A DNA stretch of 21,854 bases, from positions 1 through 21,854 of IMG/VR virus record IMGVR_UViG_3300025327_000166. One strand, written 5' to 3'. The notes under the pieces were generated by a model, which searched no databases, was not told where the DNA came from, and saw only the letters and a list, made by a program, of their open reading frames with translations. Positions 7,323 to 15,295 of this stretch are shown piece by piece. Positions within the stretch are counted from its first letter, which is position 1. Each line of letters starts with the position of its first letter. A program made the translations under genes and the position numbers. The stretch is from a virus.

Positions 7323-8962
7323 AAGTTTTTATACATCGGCTCACCGGCTCTCCCGTCTAAGTGGTAGCTTCTTTTCATATCTCCGCTCGGAGCGTAAACC
7401 ATTATTTTCCAATCATTCCAGCCGGCCTTGCCCCTGTCCTTATAATCGCTAATTACTCTACCGTGAACCTTATCCTCTATAAAAGACTTCTCCTCCGGAT
7501 TAAAATACTTATCTAGCGTTTTTATATAAAATTCGGTAGAGGCGAGGTGCGGTCGTTGCGACCACTGCGCCGTTCTAATTATGGGAACGTCGTTAATAGT
7601 TATCGGTTGCTCGTCTAGCATCAAATGCTTATGGTCGGGTAGTATAAGAGCCTCGTGGTGAAATCTAATTAAATTAGCGTCGCCCTCTAGAATAGTTTTC
7701 TGTAATGCCTCCCAAGGTATATATTCGCAGAGCGGCGTGTCGTGTTCTACAAAAAGAATAAGCGGAGTTTTAACATCTCTTAATACTTTTCTAGTCATAC
7801 CGGACTGGTGGTTAAACTCGTCGAACATTACCGGAGTAACTTTTTTCCACTCGAAATTAGTTTTCCAAAGTATTCGTCTAATATACTCCTGATAATCATT
7901 ATTACTCTCCTTTTGCTCCTCACGCACGCCGTCAATCATTAAAATTATTTCCGAACCTGGCAGTTTATCTCTTACGCTTAAAATAGTTTCTTCTATAATC
8001 GAAGTATCGGGGTTAGACTTTATAGGCGAAGTTGGTATTAAAACTGTAATAAGGCCGTAATCCATTTTAGTTTTCGATAGATAACTAATATCTTCTTTTA
8101 TATTATATTCTAGTTTCTTTTTATATTGTTGCCACCAAGAGAAAACTCGATTATTAACGTTAGGATACCTGTCGTAATAGTTTACAAATACCCCTTTTAG
8201 CTTTTTCCAGTCCGTTAGAATAGGGAAAGGTAAATCAGAAGAAGCAGAGTTAGTAAAAAGGTAACGCCAATAATTAGTAGCTTTCGCATTTTTAGGTATT
8301 TTATCATCTACGATAGGAACGCATCCAGCCTCTAAGGCTTCGTAGAAACGAAAGGTATCAGGAGTTTCCGGCCCAGAGGGGCAAATAGCTATCTTCGTTC
8401 TAGATAATAACTCGTAATAGTCTTTTCTACTTAAACCCTCGGTAAACCTTTCAGTTTCGTTTAAGAACCCTTTATACTGCTCGTCCTCTAATAAAGCGTG
8501 CATAAACTTAGCGGCTAGTTTTCTTCGTTTATGAGTTATCTGTCCAGAAAAAGCCCAATCGTAGTCTTTCACTCCGTCGTTTTTGCCTATAAGTTCTCTA
8601 GCGTCCGGAGGCCAGCCATCGCCTAAATACCTGTCTGCTATTTTAGGTTTATGAAAGTCTGGGGTCATTTGATAAACTAATAAACGTTTGTGTTTTAGCT
8701 TATCTATCGGAAATACGTTTTCTTCGTCTCCGGCTAAAATAATTAAAACCCAATCTAGGTTTTTTATATCCTCGTTTATTTCGTCTACCTTATCAGAGTG
8801 GGAACGGGCAGGGATAATAACTATCGCTCCGCCGCTTTCGACCATTTTATCTTCGTGCCAGAACTCCTCGCCGGAGAATATATACTCTAAAAGACCCTCG
8901 TCCCAGTAACCCCGATTAGGAGTATCTTCTTTATAGCTTTTCCAAACTACCGGTATTCTCAT
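7319..8962 (-). CDS. Two-domain glycosyltransferase: exostosin (GT47)-like plus GT2-like
   Basis: 547 aa, clearly longer than single-domain glycosyltransferases. Residues about 1-275 resemble the exostosin/GT47 fold: WAFSGQITHKRRKLAAKFM, then KIAICPSGPETPDTFRFYEALEAGCVPIV, the hallmark C-terminal donor-site block. Residues about 300-547 resemble a GT-A/GT2 enzyme: LITVLIPTSPIKSNP, SEIILMIDGV, and LILFVEHDTPL in the position of the metal motif. The two activities would be physically linked, perhaps adding two successive sugars. It overlaps both neighbours by ATGA junctions. The fold assignment of the C-terminal half is less sure than that of the N-terminal half. Confidence 0.75.
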   Translation of the reverse strand: MRIPVVWKSYKEDTPNRGYWDEGLLEYIFSGEEFWHEDKMVESGGAIVIIPARSHSDKVDEINEDIKNLDWVLIILAGDEENVFPIDKLKHKRLLVYQMTPDFHKPKIADRYLGDGWPPDARELIGKNDGVKDYDWAFSGQITHKRRKLAAKFMHALLEDEQYKGFLNETERFTEGLSRKDYYELLSRTKIAICPSGPETPDTFRFYEALEAGCVPIVDDKIPKNAKATNYWRYLFTNSASSDLPFPILTDWKKLKGVFVNYYDRYPNVNNRVFSWWQQYKKKLEYNIKEDISYLSKTKMDYGLITVLIPTSPIKSNPDTSIIEETILSVRDKLPGSEIILMIDGVREEQKESNNDYQEYIRRILWKTNFEWKKVTPVMFDEFNHQSGMTRKVLRDVKTPLILFVEHDTPLCEYIPWEALQKTILEGDANLIRFHHEALILPDHKHLMLDEQPITINDVPIIRTAQWSQRPHLASTEFYIKTLDKYFNPEEKSFIEDKVHGRVISDYKDRGKAGWNDWKIMVYAPSGDMKRSYHLDGRAGEPMYKNL

Positions 8963-9624
8963 AATCTAAATAATATATTAGCCTGATTAAAGTTCATATC
9001 GCCATTAAAAGGAGCGCCGTCTATAAAAGCCTTATAGCCGACCTTAGTTAATTTATTATAGATTTCGGGATAACTATTATTAAAGACGGGGCTAAATTCT
9101 ATAAATAAGTTATTAACTCTTTTAGCTAAAATTAAATCCCAAAGTTTCTCGATTGCGTAAACTTCGTTACCTTCTATATCAATTTTTACTAACTCTATAT
9201 TACCGATTGCTAAACCGTAGTAGGGAGATTTAGCGTTAATCCATTCGTTTTTTACAGTAACCTTAGATGCTATAAGGTTCTCGGCTAAATTCTTATTTAA
9301 TAAACTTAAGTTGTTTTTATCGCCGTCTATAGCTAAAACGCGGTAGCCTAGTTTAGCCGCTATTATCGTATACCAACCTATATGACAGCCTAAATCCCAG
9401 AAATAATTATTTTTATCCCCGTCCTCTAGAACTTTCTTTATTATTTCTGTTTCCGGTTTCTCCCAAGCTCCGGTATTTATTAGGGTTCTGGAAACGTCGT
9501 CTTTACCGGAACAATAACCGGCGACGTTTTTATATCTTTCGTAGTTGTAGACCCACATAAAGCCTATCGAGGTTTCTATCTTAAAACTATCGTGGTCAGA
9601 GTGTCCGGCTTGGCATTGGTTCAT
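8959..9624 (-). CDS. FkbM-family SAM methyltransferase
   Basis: 221 aa. SAM-binding motif I FWDLGCHIGWYT (about 75-86), motif II VLAIDGDKNN (about 97-105), then VKIDIEGNEVYAIE and LFIEFSPV, the standard order of FkbM enzymes, which usually O-methylate sugars or other small acceptors. The start at 9624 overlaps the preceding methyltransferase by 29 nt; a later ATG (MWVYNYER) is possible. It is one of three methyltransferases interleaved with four glycosyltransferase genes, so methylation of a glycan is the natural inference. Confidence 0.8.
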   Translation of the reverse strand: MNQCQAGHSDHDSFKIETSIGFMWVYNYERYKNVAGYCSGKDDVSRTLINTGAWEKPETEIIKKVLEDGDKNNYFWDLGCHIGWYTIIAAKLGYRVLAIDGDKNNLSLLNKNLAENLIASKVTVKNEWINAKSPYYGLAIGNIELVKIDIEGNEVYAIEKLWDLILAKRVNNLFIEFSPVFNNSYPEIYNKLTKVGYKAFIDGAPFNGDMNFNQANILFRL

Positions 9625-10279
9625 AGGCGGTTTTATCAGTTTCTTTTAATAACCTTTTATTTATCTTTTTGGCGGTAATCCAAGTCCACTCCGGATAAAT
9701 CAAACCGTACTGTTCTTTATCTATAGTTAGGCCGCTTTTATCTAGTAGCCAAGATATATAAGGGTACGGATAGTGGTGGCTAAACGGTTCGTGTTCGTCG
9801 CCTTCTATAAACTGGAAAAGGAAAACCCCGTTTTCTGCGAGAACGCGCCCTACTTCCTTAAAATAACTCTCGACCCCTTCCTTATCGATATGCTGGAAAA
9901 CCGTTACCGAATAGATAAAGTCGAAATAGTTATCCTCCAACGGCAGAGTTCGGCCATCGTTGTCTATCAATTCTAAATTGGGGGGTTTAGAACCGTCTGC
10001 GTTTAATAACCTAGCTGTCTCGCCGGCTATTCTTATTAGACGCTCCGATATATCTACCCCGCACCAGTAGGTATCGCGTCTATATCTAGATAGGGGAATT
10101 AACAACCTACCTATACCGCAACCTATCTCTAAGTTTTTTGTAGCGTGAATTGGCGACTCTTTAGCAATTATACTTAATTCTACTTCTAGAGATATTTCGG
10201 GGTCGTGCATTTCTAAAGCTATATTTTTAGACTTAGCTTTATCGTCCCAGTATTTCTTTTCGATATCAACTCTTTTCAT
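9596..10279 (-). CDS. Class I SAM methyltransferase (type 11)
   Basis: 227 aa. Motif I NLEIGCGIGRLLIPL (about 49-63), an acidic loop GVDIS for the SAM ribose, and LPLEDNYFDFIYSVTVFQHI as motif IV with the following helix, then a VLAENGVFLFQF strand. This is a typical Methyltransf_11 protein of normal length. The acceptor is not identifiable. It overlaps the gene before it by 14 nt and the one after by 29 nt. Confidence 0.8.
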   Translation of the reverse strand: MKRVDIEKKYWDDKAKSKNIALEMHDPEISLEVELSIIAKESPIHATKNLEIGCGIGRLLIPLSRYRRDTYWCGVDISERLIRIAGETARLLNADGSKPPNLELIDNDGRTLPLEDNYFDFIYSVTVFQHIDKEGVESYFKEVGRVLAENGVFLFQFIEGDEHEPFSHHYPYPYISWLLDKSGLTIDKEQYGLIYPEWTWITAKKINKRLLKETDKTAYEPMPSRTL

Positions 10280-11012
10280 AGAATAGGTGTACCTCGTGCT
10301 GGTAATCTAACAAGGTTTCTTTATACCCAAACGCTTTAATCCAGTTCCTTAAATCAGTTAGGTATTCTTTATATTGGTGAAACATAAATTCGGGGTGGCC
10401 GCTTAACCATATTTTTGGTCTATGCTTTTTTATAGTATCACCTGCCCCTTCCAAAACTCGCCACTCGCTACCCTCAACGTCCAGTATTATTGCTGTAGGA
10501 TAAGGTATAGTTTCCGCTATCTTATCTATCTTAAACTGCGGCAATCCGTCAGCTTCTTGATATAACTCACTAAACCCGTGGGCTTTCTCAATCTTTCCTC
10601 TAGCATAAATAGGCCACCCGTCTTTATCAGTTACCCAACCCAAACCCTTAAATATATTTTTATCTGGTTTCTTTGGCATTGGCCTATGTAGATTGCTAGC
10701 GAAACCAGCAAAACAACCTAAAGGTTTCTTTAATTTATTAGCTTCCCAAACCGCTTTAATAACCGGCCAAGCCTTGTAGTTTGGTTCGAATAAAACCACG
10801 TGCGCCCCCCACATTTGGCACAACGCCGGCATTTCGCCTAGCTCCGCACCGACATAATAAACTATATCTAGCTTACCGATATTCTCGTGCATAGACTCAA
10901 GGCGTTTCTTTTCCCAACCCTGCTTGGTGTACCATTCCGGTCTTGCCGCCCTATGTTCGGGAAGTTTTATCTTAAACTTACCGTTTATTAACGTGTCAAC
11001 CATTTTTACCAT
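10266..11012 (-). CDS. FkbM-like methyltransferase
   Basis: 248 aa. Rossmann signature IVYYVGAELGEMPALCQMWG, the acidic turn VVLFEPNYKAW and the late FkbM block TAIILDVEGSEWRVLEGA, followed by a C-terminal strand ending HEVHLFYEKS. The glycine-rich loop is weaker than in the other FkbM gene of this window, so SAM binding is likely but less certain. The insertion at about 105-150 (FAGFASNLHRP onward) is not seen in the other copy, so the two are distant paralogues at best. The ATG at 11012 lies 3 bases after the small upstream ORF. Confidence 0.7.
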   Translation of the reverse strand: MVKMVDTLINGKFKIKLPEHRAARPEWYTKQGWEKKRLESMHENIGKLDIVYYVGAELGEMPALCQMWGAHVVLFEPNYKAWPVIKAVWEANKLKKPLGCFAGFASNLHRPMPKKPDKNIFKGLGWVTDKDGWPIYARGKIEKAHGFSELYQEADGLPQFKIDKIAETIPYPTAIILDVEGSEWRVLEGAGDTIKKHRPKIWLSGHPEFMFHQYKEYLTDLRNWIKAFGYKETLLDYQHEVHLFYEKS

Positions 11013-11015
11013 ATT

Positions 11016-11192
11016 CTACTTTTCACCTTTAGGTATCATAAATCTTTCTATAAAGTCAGAGGACATCCCTATGTGATAACTATTGGCTACAACTTGAGTA
11101 ACTATATTAAATACCAGTTGACGAGTAATTAAACCTTTTTCGTAAAGTAATAAAAGACCTTTAACTAAATCCTCAAACCCTAATTCTTTCAT
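11016..11192 (-). CDS. Small unknown protein (58 aa) between sugar-enzyme genes
   Basis: Begins MKELGFEDLVKGLLLLYEKG and ends FMIPKGEK, 58 aa, probably all helical. Support for coding: its ATG overlaps the stop of the CgeB-like glycosyltransferase as ATGA (11189-11192), its stop is 3 bases before the next ATG, and it fills exactly the gap between the two genes. No family recognised. It could be a small partner of the neighbouring enzymes. Confidence 0.6.
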   Translation of the reverse strand: MKELGFEDLVKGLLLLYEKGLITRQLVFNIVTQVVANSYHIGMSSDFIERFMIPKGEK

Positions 11193-12118
11193 TTATTTAT
11201 AACCTCCAATATTTTAGCCCACCTTTGTAAATAAGTGTGGTCTCTTTTAGTGCGCTCGTGGCCGGCTATTCTTATTCTTTCGCGCTCCTCGTCGTGGGTT
11301 AGAAAATAATCTATAGACTGCTTTAAGTCATCGAAGTTACCGAAAGTATAAGTAATTAGTTCTTTTTCTAAATCGAAGTAGTCCTCGATACCTTTTATAT
11401 AAGGAAAGATAATAAATCCGCCCCTGCCGGTCGTCTCGAATAGTCTATCGGAGAAGTAATAAGGATAATTAAAATTAGGTGAAAGAGTATCGCCGATAAC
11501 TATTTTCGTAGAGGCGTAAAGAATGTTCAACTCCCTGCCACGAATAACACCCTTACCATCCCCGCCCCAATGCTCGAACTTATCTTTATAAGTTTCTTTT
11601 AGCCAGTCTATCAGTTTTGGCCGCCAAGCCCACTCCTCGTGATAACCCCGACTACCTACAAATACAACATCTTTAATAGGGCTAAAGCCTTCGTATATAT
11701 AACACTCTTTATCGTAAACTCCGGCCGGCATAAAATATCCTTTTACTTTGGTGTTTTTATTTAGCCAGTCTGCCATTTGAGGGTCGACCGTAAAGAAATA
11801 GTCCAAATCAAAAAGCTCGCTATCTTTGTATTCGTCCCACCTTTTAATACCCATATATAGGTCTAAGTGGTAAGTCAGAGTAGGTATTTTTCGCCTCTTT
11901 AGTTCCCTGATAGCTTCTCTAAGCATATCCGTATGCCACCCGTGGGTATGTACCCAAATAAAAAGGTCGGAACGCTTAGCGCTATCAACTACCTGCTCCG
12001 CACTAGCGCGCTGTTCCGGTAATTTAATTACTTCGTGTCCTAGAGACTCTAAAGATAAAGCGTGGTGGTTCTCGCTACTAAAAGGCACATCAAAGTTTCC
12101 TAAGAAAGTAATTTTCAT
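11189..12118 (-). CDS. CgeB-like GT-B glycosyltransferase
   Basis: 309 aa. It starts MKITFLGNFDVPFSSENH, continues with KRSDLFIWVHTHGWHTDML and a central strand DVVFVGSRGYHEEWAWRPKL, and ends with the block NYPYYFSDRLFETTGRGGFIIFP plus FDDLKQSIDYFL. This is the pattern of the CgeB / glycosyl transferases family 1 group, with the donor-side E in RLFETTGRGGF. Usual length. It is linked by ATGA overlaps to both small flanking genes. Substrate unknown. Confidence 0.8.
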   Translation of the reverse strand: MKITFLGNFDVPFSSENHHALSLESLGHEVIKLPEQRASAEQVVDSAKRSDLFIWVHTHGWHTDMLREAIRELKRRKIPTLTYHLDLYMGIKRWDEYKDSELFDLDYFFTVDPQMADWLNKNTKVKGYFMPAGVYDKECYIYEGFSPIKDVVFVGSRGYHEEWAWRPKLIDWLKETYKDKFEHWGGDGKGVIRGRELNILYASTKIVIGDTLSPNFNYPYYFSDRLFETTGRGGFIIFPYIKGIEDYFDLEKELITYTFGNFDDLKQSIDYFLTHDEERERIRIAGHERTKRDHTYLQRWAKILEVINK

Positions 12119-12306
12119 TTAATCTTCTTAATTTTAATACTGCTTTTTTTATCTTTCTGTTCGGCTTTTTGTGCAGTTCTAAAAGCCGCTACTTTTTTCC
12201 AGTAGTTTTCTATCCTCGGCTGTATTTTATCTTTGGTATGGTTACGCATCCGGTGTTTTGACTTCCTAGCGCAACTACAAACCAAAAACTCGACATTAGG
12301 TTTCAT
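12115..12306 (-). CDS. Small basic protein, 63 aa
   Basis: Very basic, ending in a Lys-rich tail (KKSSIKIKKIK), with an N-terminal VCSCARKSKHRMRNH stretch that has two Cys and two His and could bind metal or nucleic acid. No family recognised. Its ATG overlaps the stop of the preceding small ORF (ATGA at 12303-12306), and its own stop overlaps the next ATG in the same way. It bridges the nuclease block and the sugar-enzyme cassette. Confidence 0.6.
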   Translation of the reverse strand: MKPNVEFLVCSCARKSKHRMRNHTKDKIQPRIENYWKKVAAFRTAQKAEQKDKKSSIKIKKIK

Positions 12307-12476
12307 TTTCTATCTTCTCTAGTTAGTATTTTAGCTTCCGATTGTTGACCTAGAACGCTAAAAGTATCGCAAAATACTTCTAATAGCTTCTCGAACTTAT
12401 CAATCGTATAATCGTTAGTAGTAACTGTATCTAACTCTATTAGCCATCTAACTATCCGGTGTTTATTTTTCGCCAT
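12303..12476 (-). CDS. Small unknown protein, 57 aa
   Basis: Reads MAKNKHRIVRWLIELDTV at the start and ends AKILTREDRK. It is mostly helical, with a hydrophobic centre (FEKLLEVFCDTFSVLG). A good ribosome site GAGGTGAT lies 5 bases before the ATG, overlapping the stop of the upstream nuclease gene. The stop forms ATGA with the next start. Function not recognised. Confidence 0.65.
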   Translation of the reverse strand: MAKNKHRIVRWLIELDTVTTNDYTIDKFEKLLEVFCDTFSVLGQQSEAKILTREDRK

Positions 12477-12487
12477 ATTTTATCACC

Positions 12488-12931
12488 TCAATCCCATATT
12501 AACTCGCTCCAAGTTTCAATCTCTTTTAGTGGTATCGGTATTAAGCTAGTTTTTTTATTATTACCGGAAATTTGATACTCGCCTTTTTTATACATATTAG
12601 CAAGCTGTTTAAGAAATCTAATCTCGATAACAAAAAACTTATCCCAGGCGTTAATTACCCAATAATCCGCAGTCGTAGTGGTAATTCCGCTTTCCTTATT
12701 ATTATCTGATACTTCCAATGCAAAATGCGTCCTGCCGAAATTACCGTATTTTACTTCAAACGAGAGTCCTACTTTCGGCGCAGTTATATCCTTACCCTTA
12801 TACCCCTCTAGTCTATACGCTGTCGGGTCGAGGTATTTTTTTATCCTGTCTAGGACTGCAACTTCTGTCGGTAATCCTACTTGGTTATAATCGGTTTGGA
12901 AATCCGACTTTCTACCTTCGAGGATTTTCAT
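12488..12931 (-). CDS. PD-(D/E)XK-type nuclease
   Basis: 147 aa. D48 in GKDI and E59-V-K61 in LSFEVKYG form the D-x(n)-E-x-K signature of PD-(D/E)XK nucleases, with a likely first acidic residue E23 in LPTEVAVLDRI and a following beta strand THFALEVSD. Short enzymes like this include Holliday-junction resolvases and restriction-like or repair nucleases; which one cannot be decided here. It sits in the DNA-metabolism operon beside the RecB-like gene. A 23-codon mini-ORF overlaps its ATG. Confidence 0.7.
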   Translation of the reverse strand: MKILEGRKSDFQTDYNQVGLPTEVAVLDRIKKYLDPTAYRLEGYKGKDITAPKVGLSFEVKYGNFGRTHFALEVSDNNKESGITTTTADYWVINAWDKFFVIEIRFLKQLANMYKKGEYQISGNNKKTSLIPIPLKEIETWSELIWD

Positions 12932-12999
12932 TTTAGTAATCTCTTGGTCTTATAAACTATCGTCCAGAATATACGAGCTATAAATCTTTTAGTTTTCAT
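12928..12999 (-). CDS. Possible 23-aa basic mini-ORF
   Basis: Starts MKTKRFIARIFWTIVYKTKR and is strongly basic and amphipathic. It begins inside the last codons of the previous gene and ends with ATGA overlapping the PD-(D/E)XK nuclease start. It may encode a real micropeptide, or serve only to carry ribosomes across the gap so that the nuclease gene, which has a weak ribosome site, is translated. The length is too short for coding statistics. Confidence 0.4.
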   Translation of the reverse strand: MKTKRFIARIFWTIVYKTKRLLK

Positions 13000-13183
13000 T
13001 TTTTCCTAAAACCTCTTTTAAGACTAAAATCGCCGACTCTCTATATATTTCGATTATCGCCTGCTTAAAGTTATCAGGTAGACTCGATAAGTTAATACCG
13101 TGCTTAATTAAAACTTCTGATACTATTAGTGCGCTTTTGTCTGAGAACTTATCTAGATATTCTTTTGTTTCGGTTTCGTTCAT
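12989..13183 (-). CDS. Small unknown protein, 64 aa
   Basis: The chosen start is the ATG at 13181-13183 because AAAGGAGGTG lies 5 bases before it and because it forms an ATGA overlap with the upstream gene. The product begins MNETETKEYLDKFSDKSALI and is helical, acidic at the start and ending EVLGKNEN. An in-frame longer version (to 13243) exists but would ignore the strong ribosome site. No family recognised. Confidence 0.7.
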   Translation of the reverse strand: MNETETKEYLDKFSDKSALIVSEVLIKHGINLSSLPDNFKQAIIEIYRESAILVLKEVLGKNEN

Positions 13184-13701
13184 AATCCCACCTCCTTTAA
13201 GTAGCACATACAGGTTTCTAGAGGGTCGACTTCTATTTTCCACTTACCGCATTCTGCGTGCCGGTAGAACTGCGGATAATCCTTTTTAACCTTAAACCCG
13301 ACGTTCTGCTCGTGTTCTTTTACTTCTATCATAAGGTCGCTCTGGCTTAAACTTTTAGCTTTAGAAATCCAATTTTCCTTATTAGTCGGGCTAATCTTAT
13401 CCTTTATTATCATTAGACGCTCGTAGGATATATCGACTAGGTCTTTAGGGTCGAAGCCTAGTTTAAGACAGTAAAGCTCGTATAAGTGTATAAATTTATA
13501 GTGAGTGGTCGGACTTAGTCCTAACTCCGGCGCGGCTAGAAAGCTATTAAAACTCTCGTGTCCTAGCTTCTCCCAATATCCCTTTTCTCTATTCTCCCAA
13601 AGTAACTGCCCTAAAAATAACCACCTCTGCGATATATCTTTAACTAGGATTATTATTTTTTCAAAGTTCTTATGCGCTTGTTGGACAGTTAAATCACTCA
13701 T
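13180..13701 (-). CDS. Unknown phage protein, 173 aa, possible DNA-binding/regulatory role
   Basis: The N-terminal half is helical and contains FLGQLLWENREKGYWEKLGHESF followed by LGLSPTTHYKFIHLYELY, resembling the HTH-like half of plasmid or phage proteins that sense development or partition. The C-terminal part has H-x-x-C and C-M-C (HAECGKW, LETCMCYL) and might bind zinc. Its ATG overlaps the previous stop as TAATG and its stop overlaps the next ATG. I cannot assign a function. Similar proteins are known to me from the early regions of phages and ICEs, but only by general look. Confidence 0.6.
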   Translation of the reverse strand: MSDLTVQQAHKNFEKIIILVKDISQRWLFLGQLLWENREKGYWEKLGHESFNSFLAAPELGLSPTTHYKFIHLYELYCLKLGFDPKDLVDISYERLMIIKDKISPTNKENWISKAKSLSQSDLMIEVKEHEQNVGFKVKKDYPQFYRHAECGKWKIEVDPLETCMCYLKEVGL

Positions 13702-13850
13702 TAGTCTAACTCCAACTTCGTCTTTTCTATTATTTCGTGCATCCGCTTTTTATAATAGTTCTCGAAGTCTATTATCTGATAAGCCTTGCGTTCCCAAATC
13801 CTGTAAATAACGGCTCTTAAGGTTTGGCTAGGAGTCTTTTCCTTGTTCAC
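13701..13850 (-). CDS. Small unknown protein, 49 aa (GTG start)
   Basis: GTG start at 13848-13850 overlapping the stop of the preceding ORF (GTGA), with GGAAGGAG at a good distance before it. The product, starting NKEKTPSQTLRAVIYRIWER after the initiator, is basic and helical, suggesting nucleic-acid or protein contact. Its stop overlaps the next start as TAATG. No family recognised. Confidence 0.6.
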   Translation of the reverse strand: MNKEKTPSQTLRAVIYRIWERKAYQIIDFENYYKKRMHEIIEKTKLELD

Positions 13851-14008
13851 TTTATCTCCTTCCAAGTATTGCTATCAGGGTCGAAGTATTTTCCTTCTGC
13901 TGTGTCAATAAGATGACCCCTAAAATCTCTGACATTTATCAAGTCTTTACTGGTAACTTCGTCTCTGCCTTCCCACTCGTCATAAAGAAATATAATAAAT
14001 CTTTTCAT
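13847..14008 (-). CDS. Small unknown protein, 53 aa
   Basis: Begins MKRFIIFLYDEWEGRDEV and ends NTWKEIK. It reads as a short beta-rich protein (RFIIFLYDEW, then KYFDPDSNTW). Its ATG overlaps the stop of the upstream gene by ATGA (14005-14008). Coding is supported by the coupling at both ends and by neighbour-like codons. Function unknown. Confidence 0.6.
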   Translation of the reverse strand: MKRFIIFLYDEWEGRDEVTSKDLINVRDFRGHLIDTAEGKYFDPDSNTWKEIK

Positions 14009-14499
14009 TTTGGCTCAAAGTATTTTTGGCAGTATTTATATTCGGCTATAGCGGCCGGAGTTCTTTCGGCCATCGCCTCGTTATCACCCGCCCACCTAAC
14101 CGAATACTCGTTATCCTTAGTATACTTACCGGATTTCTTAGTAACGATAATATCCTTTTCCTTAAACTCCGCTTCGCTTTTAATAAGCTCCGAGAGCGGG
14201 TGTCCTAGTCTCGGCCCAGACTCTAGCACTCTAAACTCCTTAGCCTTATGGCTATAGATAACAAACCCCCAACAGCGCTTGGGTGTCGGGATATTACCGT
14301 TTTTATCCGGTCTGGTAAACATTGGCTCGACCGGTGCGTCTGGGTTAAAGATTATTTGCGATATATACCTTCCGGCGGCCTTAGTCCCCCACTTCTTATA
14401 CTCGTAGATACCGTCTAATACTCTAATTCTATTCTCGCCCTCGTCCCAACTCATAAATAGGCTAGGCTTAATATACTCGCTAGGATTAACTTTTTTCAT
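14005..14499 (-). CDS. Unknown protein, 164 aa; possible ssDNA-binding protein
   Basis: Starts MKKVNPSEYIKPSLFMSWDE, then GENRIRVLDG, a beta-rich core (CWGFVIYSHKAKEFRVLESG) and KEKDIIVTKKSG. The SWDEGENRIRVLDG opening and beta core are reminiscent of phage single-stranded DNA-binding proteins of the gp32/OB-fold kind, but I see no acidic tail and no zinc site, so this stays a suggestion. It follows the RecB-like nuclease with a 14-nt overlap, a common place for a recombination partner. Confidence 0.6.
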   Translation of the reverse strand: MKKVNPSEYIKPSLFMSWDEGENRIRVLDGIYEYKKWGTKAAGRYISQIIFNPDAPVEPMFTRPDKNGNIPTPKRCWGFVIYSHKAKEFRVLESGPRLGHPLSELIKSEAEFKEKDIIVTKKSGKYTKDNEYSVRWAGDNEAMAERTPAAIAEYKYCQKYFEPK

Positions 14500-15295
14500 T
14501 TTCGACCTCCTCTAGTAGCTTTAGAGTCTCCGGAAATACCGCTATCTCTTTCGGCTCGTCTATCTTGCCTCCGTGTAGAGTAAGATAAGTTTTATAGATA
14601 TTAGTAAAGTCCTCTATAGAGTAATCGGTTACTTCTTTAAGCTCCCAATTCTTGCCGGTAAAAGGTAACTCTTTAGTTTCTTTTCCGTTCCCTTTATGTA
14701 GGCTACCTACTCTAAGAACCCCTACCTTATCTATCTTAGTCCCGATGCTTTCCTCGTAGGCTTGTTTGTAGGCCAGAACTTGTAGCTGGTGTGAGAAGTG
14801 AATTGCGTTACTGGTTTTCCAGTCTATTAACCAAGTCTCCTTACCTATTTTTCCTACGAAATCTAGAGTACCCGCGTATTTATACTTCTTGGAGGCTACG
14901 ATTTGCTCTGATTGATAGTCTTTAGGCTTCCACTTACCGAACCAGTCTATAAAAGCTAGTAAAGCTACCTTTTCTTTAATAGTAGGGTAGTCTGTAAGAA
15001 GATTTAACTCTAGCCCGTTTAATAGCTTTTCTAAAGCGTCGTGGATTTTAGAACCGAAGTCTCCGGCGGTTTCGAATATCCGATTAGCTTCTTCTTCGGT
15101 ATTAGTTTGCCAGAACTTCTTTAGTCCGTAGGGAGTAGGCGCGGCTTCGGCTAAGATTGAGGTGGTCGCCGGTACATATTCGCCGTCTAACCAGTAGAAG
15201 TGGTCGGTGTCGGTTTCTAGTCTAACTAGCTCACCGACTTTTAGTTGAAAGACTTTACCGTTAGCTTTGATGAAATCTAGCTTTTCTTTTTCCAT
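14486..15295 (-). CDS. RecB/Cas4-like PD-(D/E)XK exonuclease
   Basis: 269 aa. Catalytic core: H85 in GSKIHDALEKLL, AGTLDF (about 141-146, metal-binding Asp), LIDWKTS (about 156-162, the D-x-K motif) and HQLQVLAYKQAY (about 169-180, the QxxxY motif). This is the RecB-type nuclease signature used in DNA end processing, recombination and, in Cas4, spacer acquisition. No cas genes or CRISPR array accompany it, so a phage recombination or DNA-degradation role is likely. Its ATG lies within the end of a 39-aa ORF. The frame carries no four-Cys iron-sulfur set. Confidence 0.85.
   Translation of the reverse strand: MEKEKLDFIKANGKVFQLKVGELVRLETDTDHFYWLDGEYVPATTSILAEAAPTPYGLKKFWQTNTEEEANRIFETAGDFGSKIHDALEKLLNGLELNLLTDYPTIKEKVALLAFIDWFGKWKPKDYQSEQIVASKKYKYAGTLDFVGKIGKETWLIDWKTSNAIHFSHQLQVLAYKQAYEESIGTKIDKVGVLRVGSLHKGNGKETKELPFTGKNWELKEVTDYSIEDFTNIYKTYLTLHGGKIDEPKEIAVFPETLKLLEEVENEKS

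Noticed and set aside
14486-15295. RecB-like nuclease as Cas4 of a CRISPR system
   Set aside because: No cas1/cas2-like gene, no repeat array and no four-Cys iron-sulfur set in the protein.
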